64,000 bases of DNA from GCA-2728135 sp002728135 (GCA_963997635.1 CAXEND010000008.1:36486-100485); one strand, 5' to 3'; shown: positions 33,483 through 43,078, counted from the stretch's first letter. The notes: a model not told the origin generated them from the sequence alone. A program made the numbers and translations.

Positions 33483-34991
33483 TTATCTTCCACGAGCAAT
33501 CTCCAAAATAAGATCTAAATTGAGAGATTCTTCAAGTGTATTTGCTACTTCATCTAAAGTAGATTCAATAGACTCATCCCAGTTAACTATAGTAGAGGCT
33601 ATAGTCTTATTTCTTGCGAATGATTTTATCCATGCGTGTCTAAAAGTATCGTTTGCAAATGCTCCATGTATATATGTTCCAGCAACTTTACCATTTTTAG
33701 AGATTGCACCATCCGATTTTCCATCTATATGTCTAGCCCATGGACGGGCAGTGTCGGGTCCAGATGTTTGCCCCATATGTATTTCATATCCAGATATCTC
33801 TGTTTCAGTTTCAACATGTATTGCATTAGTTTCTGTAATTGTTTTATCTTCTTCAATGGTAGTATTGACATTGAGTAGGCCTAATCCATTTTCAACCCCA
33901 GGTGAACCTTCAATCCCTAATTTATCATTTATTATATTCCCCAAAATCTGATATCCGCCACATAAACCAAGCACTTTTCCTCCTCTACGAACATGAGCTA
34001 CTATATCAATATGCCAACCTTCTTCCTTTATGCTCTTTAAGTCTGCACGAGTAGCTTTGGAGCCTGGAATAATAATCAGGTCACAATTCCCAGGAATTGC
34101 TTTGCCAGACTCTATAAAGTTTAAAGAAATAGGCCCTTCTGCTATCAGTGGATCTAAGTCATCAAAATTTGCGATTCTTGGTAAACGGAGTACAGCAATT
34201 TTAATCATATTATTTTTTGTTTTTTTTATTTGAGTGGGTTCTGGTATTAGGCTTGAGGAGTCCTCTTTGGGTAAAATAGAGGCATTTTTGCACCACGGCA
34301 CAACACCAATTACCGGAACTCCCGTACTTTCATGTAGGATAGAGTGTGCATTGTCAAATAAAGATATATCGCCTCGAAATTTATTTACTATAAGCCCTTT
34401 TACTTTGAGTCGGTCATTTTCTGGAAGTGTCATGCAGGTTCCGATAAGGCTTGCTATAACTCCTCCTCTTTCAATATCTCCTACAATTAAGACTGGAACT
34501 TTGGCTGCGTTAGCAAATCCCATATTAGCTATATCATTCTTTCTGAGATTTATCTCAGATGGGCTTCCAGCTCCTTCTACTAAAACTAGATCGCTATCAT
34601 TACTCATAATTTGGAAACTATTTATTACTTCATTAAGAAGGTGTTTTTTTATTAAATGATAATCATGAGCAGAGGCAGTATAGGCCAATTTTCCTTTGAT
34701 TATAACTTGTGCACCAATGTCATTTTGTGGTTTGAGGAGAATTGGATTCATATTGACAGAAGGGTCTATTCTTGCAGCTTTTGCTTGAAGGGCTTGAGCT
34801 CTACCAATTTCACCACCGGCACAGACGGCGGCATTATTTGACATGTTTTGAGGTTTAAATGGGGAAACTCTCAATCCTCTATTAACAAAAGCACGTGCCA
34901 AAGCTGCAACAAGAAATGATTTTCCAACATCAGATCCAGTTCCTTGGATCATTATTGCTGCTGTTTTACTTTGGTCTGCTTTTGTAGACAT
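33483..34991 (-). CDS. cobQ: Cobyric acid synthase
   Basis: A 502-residue glutamine-dependent amidase that adds four amide groups to adenosylcobyrinate a,c-diamide. The N-terminal synthetase domain has GTGSDVGKSFLVAALARAF and KPQNMSNNAAV. The C-terminal amidotransferase has the nucleophile Cys in GLCGGYQILG and a late HGAFAND. Follows cobO by 2 bp; last gene of the leftward cobP-cobW-cobN-cobO-cobQ block. Confidence 0.95.
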   Translation of the reverse strand: MSTKADQSKTAAIMIQGTGSDVGKSFLVAALARAFVNRGLRVSPFKPQNMSNNAAVCAGGEIGRAQALQAKAARIDPSVNMNPILLKPQNDIGAQVIIKGKLAYTASAHDYHLIKKHLLNEVINSFQIMSNDSDLVLVEGAGSPSEINLRKNDIANMGFANAAKVPVLIVGDIERGGVIASLIGTCMTLPENDRLKVKGLIVNKFRGDISLFDNAHSILHESTGVPVIGVVPWCKNASILPKEDSSSLIPEPTQIKKTKNNMIKIAVLRLPRIANFDDLDPLIAEGPISLNFIESGKAIPGNCDLIIIPGSKATRADLKSIKEEGWHIDIVAHVRRGGKVLGLCGGYQILGNIINDKLGIEGSPGVENGLGLLNVNTTIEEDKTITETNAIHVETETEISGYEIHMGQTSGPDTARPWARHIDGKSDGAISKNGKVAGTYIHGAFANDTFRHAWIKSFARNKTIASTIVNWDESIESTLDEVANTLEESLNLDLILEIARGR

Positions 34992-34993
34992 TA

Positions 34994-35602
34994 TTAAAAT
35001 TCTATACCTTTTTGTGCTTTTACCCCAGCACGAAAAGGGTGTTTAACTTCAGTCATTTCAGTAACTAAATCTGCAGCCTCTATTAGTTCAGGTTTTGCAT
35101 TTCTTCCAGTTACCAATATATGCAATGAATCTCGCCTAGCTAAAAGTGTTTTAAGAACCTGAGAAATTTCAAGATAATTATATCTCAAGACAATATTTAA
35201 TTCATCAAGAACAATCATCTCATATGTTGGATCTTTCATAAGTAATTTTGCCTGTTCCCAAGCTTCTTTTGCAGCTTTTATATCTCTTTGTCTGTCTTGG
35301 GTATCCCATGTAAAACCTTCTCCCATTACATGAATAGTGCAAAGTTCTGGAAAGGCCTCAAGAACTACCCTTTCACCTGTTTCCCATTTACCTTTCACAA
35401 ATTGCACTATTCCAACGCGCATCTTATTACCAATAGCTCTACTAGCTAAGCCAAAAGCTGCTGTTGATTTACCCTTACCTTTTCCGGTATGAACAATCAA
35501 AAGGCCTTTTTCTATATTTTTGGTTAATAAAACCTTATCTCGTGCAGCCTTCCTTTTTGCCATGCGGATTGCGTGATGTTGGTTTAGTTGATCTTCAGTC
35601 AT
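34994..35602 (-). CDS. cobO: Cob(I)yrinic acid a,c-diamide adenosyltransferase
   Basis: A 202-residue CobO/BtuR-type corrinoid adenosyltransferase that adds the upper 5'-deoxyadenosyl ligand. The ATP-binding loop is HTGKGKGKSTAAFG, followed by VGIVQFVKGKWETGE and EMIVLDELN. I used the ATG at 35602. A TTG at 35620 in the same frame would make a TTGA overlap with the cobN stop and add six residues; it cannot be excluded. Confidence 0.93.
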   Translation of the reverse strand: MTEDQLNQHHAIRMAKRKAARDKVLLTKNIEKGLLIVHTGKGKGKSTAAFGLASRAIGNKMRVGIVQFVKGKWETGERVVLEAFPELCTIHVMGEGFTWDTQDRQRDIKAAKEAWEQAKLLMKDPTYEMIVLDELNIVLRYNYLEISQVLKTLLARRDSLHILVTGRNAKPELIEAADLVTEMTEVKHPFRAGVKAQKGIEF

Positions 35603-35616
35603 ATTATTTCGCTTTT

Positions 35617-38600
35617 TCAAGGCATATTTCCCTTAGTTGGAATTTCTAGAATTTCACTTAATACCGAAGAATAATGGTTACTTCGTGGTTGCCATAGTCC
35701 TCGATCTACAGCTTCACGAAAACGAGCAGCCATTTCTTTAAGAGCATATGGGTTAGCTCTACCAATAAATTCACGAACATCATTATCTTCAAAATATGCT
35801 TCAAATAATTGATCAAAATGATAATTTTTTACTGCGTTTGTTGTTGCAGCAAATGCAAACAAGTAATCAAGTGTGGCTGCAATCTCAAATGCTCCCTTGT
35901 ACCCGTGACGCATAACCCCCTTAATCCATTTAGGATTTGTAGCTCTACCGCGAATAACCCTGCTGATTTCTTCTTGTAGACTCCGTATCTTTGGGTTTGA
36001 TGGATTACTATGATCATTATGGTATATAGAAGGAGAAACACCATTTCGAGCATGCTTCACCGCAGCTGCTAATCCCCCTTCAAATTGGTAATAATCATCA
36101 CTATCAAGAAGATCATGTTCTCGGTTGTCTTGATTTTGAACAATTGCTTGAATCTTAGTTAGGCGCTTTTCAAATAGTTTATGTTCTGCAATACCTTCAG
36201 GATTTTTACCATAGGCCCAGCCACTCCAAGCTGTGTAAGCTTCAGCTATATCATTTTGAGTATCCCAACACCCTTCATCAATAAGAGCTTGTAACCCAGC
36301 GCCGTATGAACCTGGCATAGAACCAAAAATACGATATCCAGCTCTTTTTATTGCAGTATCTGTGTCTAAGCCTTGAAGTTTCATGTCGGCTACGTCGTTT
36401 TTTACTTGTGCCGCATGAGGATTTAGTGATGGAGGTTCTTTAAGTTTTGCAACTGCACGGGTAGCAGAATCAAAAAGTTCGATAAGACTTGGGAAAGCAT
36501 CACGAAAAAAACCTGATATACGAAGGGTTACATCTACTCTGGGTCTATCAAGTAAATCTGTAGAGATGATTTCAAAACCTGATACACGTCCAGTTGCAAT
36601 GTCCCAAGTTGGTCTAGTTCCAATTAAAGCTAATGCTTGTGCTATATCATCTCCTCCGGTTCTCATACAGGCAGTGCCCCAAGCGTTAAGAGCTAATGTA
36701 AGGGGCCACTCACCATGTTCTTGAGCATATTGTTCACATAGTCTTTGTGCTGATTTCCAGCCAAGAGACCAAGCAGCTTGTGTGGGTATATTGCGTGTGT
36801 CAACAGAGTAAAAATTTCTGCCAGTAGGAAGAACCTCTGGTCTTCCCCGGCTGGGTGCCCCTGAAGGACCTGGGGGAATAAAATTGCCATTTAGTGCGTC
36901 TATAATACCCTTAATTTCAAATTCCCCGCATTGGTCAACTGCTGGACCTATACGTGTATTGATTTCATTTAAAACAGCTTTTGTTTTATTCCATGAAATT
37001 TTTGGTTTAGACTGACCAGAAATTAGTTCTAAAGCGAATTTCTCCAGCCTTTCAACGGTATCACCTATAGTTCTCCACCCCTTTAATTCCCCTAAAAAAT
37101 CTAACCTTTTACCTTCCCAACTTTTAGAAAAATCACAATCTAGAGGATCAAATCCAAGTTTCAAATCATGACTAAGAGCCTGCGTTATTGATGCATCTTC
37201 CTCACGTATCCCTCTTGGAATCCTTGTGAGAGATAGAAGAAAATCATTTTTATTTTCAGTTTTTGGTGATTGCCCAAAAACATGTAATCCATCACGTATT
37301 TGCATTTCCTTTATTTCACACAGGTAACCGTCTAGTTTTGCCAAAGCATTGATTTCGCTATCGTTGGGCAATATGCCACATTCGTGACCAAGATTAAGTG
37401 TTTCTATTAAACTAAGAATTTGTTTGGAAATTGGTTTTAACCTACGCTCATCTAAATGATTAGCATCAAAATACTCATCAACTAAAGTTTCTAACTCTGC
37501 GAGAGAGCCATAACTATCAGCACGCGTCATTGGTGGTGTAAGGTGATCAATTATTACAGCATGGGCTCTACGTTTAGCTTGGCTACCTTCGCCTGGATCG
37601 TTAACAATGAATGGATAAATGTTGGGAATTTCTCCCAATGCTATTTCTGGATAACAAGTTTCAGAAAGTGCCAATGATTTTCCAGGTAGCCACTCTAAAT
37701 TACCATGTTTTCCAACATGTAAAACAGCGTCTGCAGAAAATTTTTTACGTATCCAAAAATAAACAGCAAGGTATCCGTGTGGTGGAACTAATGACGGGTC
37801 ATGATAAGTCTTGACTGGGTCTATATTATAACCCCTTGCTGGTTGAATAATCACACAAAGATTCCCAAATCGCTTTATTGGTAATATAAACTTTCCTCCA
37901 TTGTCGCTTTCACAAAAAAATGAATCTTTCGTTGGATCTCTCCATTGCTTAACAATGCTAGATCTAACTAGTTTAGGTAAATGGTCAAAGGAAGATTTAT
38001 AGTCCTTTAGTGAAAGATATTCACAACCGTGATCTTCAATATTTTCCCTATGGTTGTTTGTAACGCCGCTTACTAAAGTATCCATCAGATCTTTACTAGA
38101 TTTAGGAGCATTTTTTATATTGTAGCCATTTAATTTTAGCCTTGAAATAATCTCAATAACACTAGCTGGTGTATCTAGGCCAACACCATTTCCAATACGT
38201 CCATTTTTATTTGGGTAGTTTGCTAAAATTATAGCAATTTTTTTATTACAGTTAGATTTTATTGCAAGACGGGCCCAAGCAGCAGTATGGGCAGTAACAA
38301 AATTTATTCTATCGTCACACGCCTTGAATGAAACTATTGGTGTTTGTGTTTTTCTGTCCCAATAAGACTCAGTTTTAAAAGCTACAGCTCTAGTAAATAA
38401 TCTCCCGTCTACTTCTGGTAAAGCAACATGCATTGCAATATCTCGAGGACCTAGTCCTTTTGAACTCAATTGCCAATCTTTAAAGTTATTACCAGCAAAA
38501 ACTATTTGTATTACGGGTGATTTAAACTTATCCAAAGGAGATTGTTTTTTTATTTCTGGCGTTGATACAGAAAATGCACAGGCATTTATAATTACAGTAG

Positions 38601-39384
38601 GATGGGATGACTCAAGGGCTGTTTGAACAAATCCAGAAGAAGGTGCATCTCGTAGGCTTGATACAAATATTGGTAAAGGATTCAGGTCTGAGGATTTGAG
38701 ACCCTCTATAATTTTATTTATTGGTGTCATATTCCCTGCTTGTAACAGTGCACGGTAAAAAATTATTGCTACAACAGGATTATCATTTTTCCAATTTGAG
38801 AAAATTTTGTTTGCAACTTTCCTCTCGTCACCACTTGTAGATGGCCAATAATAACCTGCTTTCGGCAAAGGCTGGGGTTTTGAAAATGTGCCTTCATTAT
38901 TTATTAAATAAGATGAAAATTCCAGAAGACCTAGGGCATTAGACTTGCCACCATGAATTAGAAAATTCCATATTAACTCAACGGTTTCTTGGGTTACGCT
39001 ACTTAGAGCAGTTAAATCTGGGTCTGGTTTGTCGTCCCCGGGTATAAATGCAAGAGGCACTTGATGTAATTTACAAATTTTTACAAGGCTTTCGACACCA
39101 TATGGCCAATAATTAATACCACCCAAAATTCTTATTATAACTAGTTTTGAGTGTTTTATGACTTTGTCAATCCATAGGTCTACAGAAAGATTGTGGGAGA
39201 GTTGCATCAAATTAGCTAGTCGCAAGCTAGGGGCATGTATATCTTGATCTGCGTGAGCTGTTGCCATGCATGATAGTTCTGTATCTGCAGCACTAGCAAA
39301 AATTATATCACCAGGGGTTTGTCCAAGGTCAACAGCCTCCTTTCCATCAGAAATATGCCCAGGTTGTGCAGCTAATAAATGCAA
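35617..39384 (-). CDS. cobN: Cobaltochelatase subunit CobN
   Basis: A 1255-residue large subunit of the ATP-dependent aerobic cobaltochelatase, which inserts cobalt into hydrogenobyrinate a,c-diamide. The N terminus MHLLAAQPGHISDGKEAVDLGQTP is split across the usual start, and the catalytic core includes HVGKHGNLEWLPGKSLALSE and GGEDIAQALALIG-like GGDDIAQALALIG. Full length. Its partner subunits CobS and CobT (chelatase) are not in the window. The start is TTG at 39384 with GGAG ending 7 nt upstream, 2 bp after the cobW stop. Confidence 0.95.
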   Translation of the reverse strand: MHLLAAQPGHISDGKEAVDLGQTPGDIIFASAADTELSCMATAHADQDIHAPSLRLANLMQLSHNLSVDLWIDKVIKHSKLVIIRILGGINYWPYGVESLVKICKLHQVPLAFIPGDDKPDPDLTALSSVTQETVELIWNFLIHGGKSNALGLLEFSSYLINNEGTFSKPQPLPKAGYYWPSTSGDERKVANKIFSNWKNDNPVVAIIFYRALLQAGNMTPINKIIEGLKSSDLNPLPIFVSSLRDAPSSGFVQTALESSHPTVIINACAFSVSTPEIKKQSPLDKFKSPVIQIVFAGNNFKDWQLSSKGLGPRDIAMHVALPEVDGRLFTRAVAFKTESYWDRKTQTPIVSFKACDDRINFVTAHTAAWARLAIKSNCNKKIAIILANYPNKNGRIGNGVGLDTPASVIEIISRLKLNGYNIKNAPKSSKDLMDTLVSGVTNNHRENIEDHGCEYLSLKDYKSSFDHLPKLVRSSIVKQWRDPTKDSFFCESDNGGKFILPIKRFGNLCVIIQPARGYNIDPVKTYHDPSLVPPHGYLAVYFWIRKKFSADAVLHVGKHGNLEWLPGKSLALSETCYPEIALGEIPNIYPFIVNDPGEGSQAKRRAHAVIIDHLTPPMTRADSYGSLAELETLVDEYFDANHLDERRLKPISKQILSLIETLNLGHECGILPNDSEINALAKLDGYLCEIKEMQIRDGLHVFGQSPKTENKNDFLLSLTRIPRGIREEDASITQALSHDLKLGFDPLDCDFSKSWEGKRLDFLGELKGWRTIGDTVERLEKFALELISGQSKPKISWNKTKAVLNEINTRIGPAVDQCGEFEIKGIIDALNGNFIPPGPSGAPSRGRPEVLPTGRNFYSVDTRNIPTQAAWSLGWKSAQRLCEQYAQEHGEWPLTLALNAWGTACMRTGGDDIAQALALIGTRPTWDIATGRVSGFEIISTDLLDRPRVDVTLRISGFFRDAFPSLIELFDSATRAVAKLKEPPSLNPHAAQVKNDVADMKLQGLDTDTAIKRAGYRIFGSMPGSYGAGLQALIDEGCWDTQNDIAEAYTAWSGWAYGKNPEGIAEHKLFEKRLTKIQAIVQNQDNREHDLLDSDDYYQFEGGLAAAVKHARNGVSPSIYHNDHSNPSNPKIRSLQEEISRVIRGRATNPKWIKGVMRHGYKGAFEIAATLDYLFAFAATTNAVKNYHFDQLFEAYFEDNDVREFIGRANPYALKEMAARFREAVDRGLWQPRSNHYSSVLSEILEIPTKGNMP

Positions 39385-39386
39385 GA

Positions 39387-40421
39387 TTATACTCCAAAAG
39401 CAATCTTAATTGCTTTTCGGTCTAAAGGGCTTTTTCCAATAATTACGAGTGTACTTATCCGTTTTTCATTTTCTTCCCAGTCTCTGTCGTAATAGCGATC
39501 AATTCTTGGCCCGACAGCTTGAATAGCATGCCGCCTTTCTTTTCCATGTATATTCAGGAAACCTTTTACTCTTAATAAGTCATAATTTCGTATTATTTCT
39601 TTAAGTTTCATTTCAAAAGACTCAATTTCATTAATAAAATCCATTTCTATGACAAAACTTTCGAATTCATCGTGTTCATGGTCATCTGAGTTGTCATGAT
39701 GACTATCTCTTGATTTAAGATCTGATTCGGCTTTTGCTTCTAGGCCAAGTAATATAGATGGCGGAACATTCGCATGTTCAGCTAAAATCACAGAAACCCC
39801 GACTCTTGCTGGCTCTGTTACTATTTTGATAACTGTCTCTTGATCTTTTTTGCTAAGTTGATCTGATTTATTTATTATTACCAGATCTGCACTCATAAGT
39901 TGATCTTCAAAAAGTTCTAAAATTGGACTTTCATGATCGAGCATTTCATCTGCAAGGCGCATTTTTTCAACTGTGGAAGGATTATCTGCAAACCGCCCAT
40001 CTAGCACAGCTGGTCCATCAACAACTGTAATTACACCATCCACAGTCACTTGGTGACGGATTTCAGGCCAGTTAAAAGCTGTTACTAATGGTTTTGGTAA
40101 AGCGAGGCCACTAGTTTCGATTACGATATGATCGGGTTTGTTTTTACCTTCAAGAAGAGTTTCCATAACTGGTAAAAACTCATCAGCAACTGTGCAACAT
40201 ATGCATCCGTTTGGGAGTTCTACAATATTGTCTTTATCGTCACAAAACTCATCACCGCAACCAGTTAAAATTTCACGATCAATTCCAATATCTCCAAATT
40301 CATTAATTATTAGGGCAATTTTTTTCCCATTTATATTATTCATTAAGTTTCTAATTAAACTTGTTTTACCAGCACCGAGGAAGCCAGTGATAACTGTAGT
40401 GGGTATCTTTTTGACTAGCAT
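39387..40421 (-). CDS. cobW: CobW, GTP-dependent cobalt-handling protein
   Basis: A 344-residue G3E GTPase thought to supply cobalt for corrin synthesis. P-loop GFLGAGKTSLIRNL (13-26), the metal-binding GCICC motif (NGCICCTV), and NKSD for guanine recognition. A His/Asp-rich insert (HHDNSDDHEHDEFE, about 237-250) precedes the C-terminal CobW domain. It is directly upstream of cobN, its usual partner. The 124-bp gap to cobP contains no hairpin I can support, so cobW is probably read through from the cobP transcript. Confidence 0.94.
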   Translation of the reverse strand: MLVKKIPTTVITGFLGAGKTSLIRNLMNNINGKKIALIINEFGDIGIDREILTGCGDEFCDDKDNIVELPNGCICCTVADEFLPVMETLLEGKNKPDHIVIETSGLALPKPLVTAFNWPEIRHQVTVDGVITVVDGPAVLDGRFADNPSTVEKMRLADEMLDHESPILELFEDQLMSADLVIINKSDQLSKKDQETVIKIVTEPARVGVSVILAEHANVPPSILLGLEAKAESDLKSRDSHHDNSDDHEHDEFESFVIEMDFINEIESFEMKLKEIIRNYDLLRVKGFLNIHGKERRHAIQAVGPRIDRYYDRDWEENEKRISTLVIIGKSPLDRKAIKIAFGV

Positions 40422-40545
40422 TATTTATTATCCTATTTGTTTATATTAGTTCCTGTATTTTCTATAACTTTTAACATGTGGATAATTCGAATAATTTTTA
40501 AATAATTTATATGAACTGCTATATGAGATCCTTCTGATGTAGTTT

Positions 40546-41103
40546 TTATTTTTTATATGGAGTCTTTAGAGAAATAGGTAATCCAGCACTAATAAAAAAC
40601 ACGTTTTCTGCTGTTTGAGCCATAAGTTGATTTAATTTCCCAGCATAGTCACTAAACTGACGTGCTAACGCGTTCTCAGGAATAATTCCAAGACCAACTT
40701 CATTGCTTACCATAACAATATCAACATTATTATTTGTTAGATATTGTGAGAGTTTATGGCTCTCTCTTTCTACATCTCTTCCTGCATGTATCAAGTTACT
40801 AAGCCAGATTGTTAAGCAATCAACTAGAAAAGCATTACCTGTTATATTACATTTTTTTATAGTTGTTATAATGTCAAGAGGCTCTTCAATAGTTTGCCAT
40901 AGCTCATCTCGTTGCTGTCGGTGTTTATCAATACGCGAGGCCATTTCTGTATCCATTGCTTGTGCCGTAGCAATATAGATTTTATTATTTTCGCAATTTT
41001 GAAACAGTGATTCTGCGAACGCACTTTTCCCTGACCTTGAACCGCCAAGAACTAGTGTTTTTCCGCACACCTTTCTGGTGTTATTTGTTAGGTTTGGTTG
41101 CAT
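40546..41103 (-). CDS. cobP: Adenosylcobinamide kinase / adenosylcobinamide-phosphate guanylyltransferase
   Basis: A 185-residue bifunctional enzyme that phosphorylates adenosylcobinamide and adds GMP. P-loop VLGGSRSGKSAFAESL, EEPLDI, and the C-terminal VSNEVGLGIIPENALARQFSDYAG. The frame stays open upstream to an ATG at 41196, but that part is riboswitch sequence, and the peptide it would encode is unlike the family. I therefore start at ATG 41103, which follows GGAGGGAGG (41104-41112). First gene under the B12 riboswitch. Confidence 0.93.
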   Translation of the reverse strand: MQPNLTNNTRKVCGKTLVLGGSRSGKSAFAESLFQNCENNKIYIATAQAMDTEMASRIDKHRQQRDELWQTIEEPLDIITTIKKCNITGNAFLVDCLTIWLSNLIHAGRDVERESHKLSQYLTNNNVDIVMVSNEVGLGIIPENALARQFSDYAGKLNQLMAQTAENVFFISAGLPISLKTPYKK

Positions 41104-41345
41104 CCTCCCTCCGAGGACATTTGTTACCGTTTCATTCAGGAGGTCTCCTGGCTTAGGTTCTTCAACAACATCCACCTTCCCTAACGACAAAGACATAAAT
41201 GACTAAGTCAGAAAAGTGGCTAGCCTAAAGGTTTAGTAGCTTTTAGGCATTTGGATGGTGTCTCACCACTTACAGTTGCGGGGGCAGCGCCGGACTTGCT
41301 ATCTTTGCTCACCGGCTTCCCTGTCTGAATTTTTAAGAAATCAGT
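41104..41345 (-). promoter_or_regulatory. Cobalamin riboswitch upstream of cobP
   Basis: Minus-strand RNA with the hallmark core GCTGCCCCCGCAACTG (within 41269-41288), AAGCCGGTGAGC before it, GGGAAGGTGGATG further 3', and the B12 box AGCCAGGAGACCTCC (within 41137-41153). The 3' end runs into GGAGGGAGG, the cobP ribosome-binding site at 41104-41112. CCTCC of the B12-box arm, and CCTC just upstream, can both pair with it, which suggests control of translation. Ligand binding should lower expression of cobP and the genes behind it. Confidence 0.93.
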
Positions 41346-41383
41346 TTATATCAGAGTGTATTTTAAAGCTACATTAATAATGC

Positions 41384-42031
41384 TCAAGGGAGTTTTTCTT
41401 GAGTATTAAAATGTGGGTATGAGTTAATTGTATTTATTCTCCATTCTTCTCCCTTACTAGGCCCTTTTATATGATCGATAATGCTTAAGGAGCAGTTTTC
41501 TATCATTATTCCTAGTGCGTTTTCTGGAGATAATTTGAGAGCGTGCGCTATAGCAGCACGAATTGAACCACCATGTGCAACAGAAATTATATTTTTGCCT
41601 TTATAAGTTTTTGTGAGCTTATCAATTGCCGGATTGACACGTTTCATAACATCTATGAAACTTTCTCCACTGGGAGCTGACTCATTAGCAGGGGCAACCC
41701 AAAACCTATGGAAGCCATTATTTTTTGATTTTCTAAGTTCTTCCCAAGTCATTCCCTGCCAATCACCAAAGTTTTGCTCTATAAATGCACTTTCTATTTT
41801 ATATTCAGGATTAATCCCTGCGGCATTAGCAATTGCATTTGCAGTTTGGGTAGTGCGTTGTAAGGGCGTTGTTATCCATATTGATGGTTTAGGAATAATC
41901 TCTGCAAGATGAGAAAAGATTTTTTTATCAGAGATATCAGCTGGTAAATTACGTTGCCCATATAGTCTGCCGTTTGCAACGGTTACTGGGGCATGCCTGA
42001 TCCACCACCAACGTGTTATTATATGGCTCAT
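41384..42031 (-). CDS. cobC: Histidine phosphatase, probable alpha-ribazole phosphatase
   Basis: A 215-residue phosphoglycerate-mutase-like histidine phosphatase. The catalytic His is in WWWIRHAPVT, with TTPLQRTTQTA and the second histidine in SVAHGGSIRAA. Position directly after cobS/cobV and before the cobP riboswitch points to CobC, which dephosphorylates alpha-ribazole phosphate or the cobalamin phosphate in the lower-ligand branch. Specificity is inferred from context. It starts 20 bp after the cobS/cobV stop. Confidence 0.8.
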   Translation of the reverse strand: MSHIITRWWWIRHAPVTVANGRLYGQRNLPADISDKKIFSHLAEIIPKPSIWITTPLQRTTQTANAIANAAGINPEYKIESAFIEQNFGDWQGMTWEELRKSKNNGFHRFWVAPANESAPSGESFIDVMKRVNPAIDKLTKTYKGKNIISVAHGGSIRAAIAHALKLSPENALGIMIENCSLSIIDHIKGPSKGEEWRINTINSYPHFNTQEKLP

Positions 42032-42051
42032 AATGATATTTCCTGTGGGTT

Positions 42052-42975
42052 TTAGCGGACAACCGCCAGTGCGAGAAGAAAGAACAGCTCTGAAATTTGC
42101 TGTGTTGCACCAAGTACATCACCGGTTTGCCCGCCAATTTGACGCTTTGAAATTGATGCAACGATGAATGTTGCTCCAATTGCTGCAATTATCGCAATTA
42201 TTCCAGTCCAACTCAGTAGAATGATAGCAACTATGCTCGAAATAATAATACCAATTAGAACATATTGTTTATTTGGTTTCCCAAATGAAGCTGAGAGTCC
42301 GTTCGGCCGAGCAATTGGCAGCCAATACATAAGTGCCGGCATTGCTGCTCGTGATACTGCGGCAGCAGCAATCAGTGCACAAATTGTTTCTCCTACAGTA
42401 TCAAAATCTGCTATAATTATAACTTTTGCTGCAACTATTAGTAATAGAGTAAGAACGCCGTATGCACCTATTCGACTGTCTTTCATTAATTTGAGTTTTT
42501 CTGCCTTTGATCTTCCTCCCCCAAAACCATCCGCAGTATCTGCGAGGCCATCTTCATGAAGTGCTCCAGTTAATAGTGCTGAAACCGCTACAGTAATCAA
42601 TGCAGATACTAATGAAGGTAGACCGAGGCCGCAGCATATAGCAAAAACAATACCAGCAATAAGTCCAATTACTATTCCAACTAGTGGAAATGCACGAACG
42701 GCCCTTCCCACAGTCGGTTGTTCACTGTGTTCATCTGAATTTATATAATAGGTTTCTTCAGACTCCAAAACATCTTCTGGTATATCCAAATCATCTTGTG
42801 ATTTTCGAGATGATACCCCTGTTAGCCCATGGGGATTTGTTTGCAAACTCTTTTTCCATGGCCAAGGTAAACGCGTAAGAAGCGTTAGGCTCACTTGAAA
42901 GTCATTTGCCCACTGTAATAAATGTCGACGAATCATACGCCAACTACCATCATAATTTAGTTCGTTTTTATCCAT
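42052..42975 (-). CDS. cobS: Adenosylcobinamide-GDP ribazoletransferase
   Basis: A 307-residue polytopic membrane protein (CobS of Salmonella, CobV of Pseudomonas) that joins the lower-ligand alpha-ribazole to adenosylcobinamide-GDP. The signature HEDGLADTADGFGGG is present, followed by KLMKDSRIGAYG. N-terminal FQVSLTLLTRLPWPW is typical. Between them lies an unusual acidic stretch (about 45-75, DDLDIPEDVLESEETYY) not seen in short family members. Not to be confused with the chelatase CobS. Divergent from cobT. Confidence 0.93.
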   Translation of the reverse strand: MDKNELNYDGSWRMIRRHLLQWANDFQVSLTLLTRLPWPWKKSLQTNPHGLTGVSSRKSQDDLDIPEDVLESEETYYINSDEHSEQPTVGRAVRAFPLVGIVIGLIAGIVFAICCGLGLPSLVSALITVAVSALLTGALHEDGLADTADGFGGGRSKAEKLKLMKDSRIGAYGVLTLLLIVAAKVIIIADFDTVGETICALIAAAAVSRAAMPALMYWLPIARPNGLSASFGKPNKQYVLIGIIISSIVAIILLSWTGIIAIIAAIGATFIVASISKRQIGGQTGDVLGATQQISELFFLLALAVVR

Positions 42976-43010
42976 GGGAGGTCCCTACTCTCAATGTTCC
43001 TCCATCAGTT

Positions 43011-43045
43011 TTGACTAAGTGTTATAAGACACTATACATATAGTG
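43011..43045 (+). promoter_or_regulatory. Promoter and overlapping palindromes upstream of cobT
   Basis: TTGACT (43011-43016), 16 nt, TATACA (43033-43038). Two inverted repeats overlap the -10: AGTGT-TATAAG-ACACT (43018-43033) and CACTATA-CA-TATAGTG (43030-43045, perfect 7-bp arms). The layout looks like a repressor operator. No regulator can be named. Confidence 0.5.
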
Positions 43046-43078
43046 CCAAGTTGGATCGAATTTTGAAAGGGAATAAAA

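Noticed and set aside
32414..33499. A 361-codon open frame on the minus strand opposite cbiB
   Set aside because: Its translation is rich in Asn, Ser and Thr without domain features, and it is antisense to a clear CbiB protein. It is a frame shadow.
41104..41196. N-terminal extension of cobP from an ATG at 41196
   Set aside because: The stretch encodes the 3' half of the cobalamin riboswitch including the B12 box, and a proper ribosome-binding site precedes the ATG at 41103.
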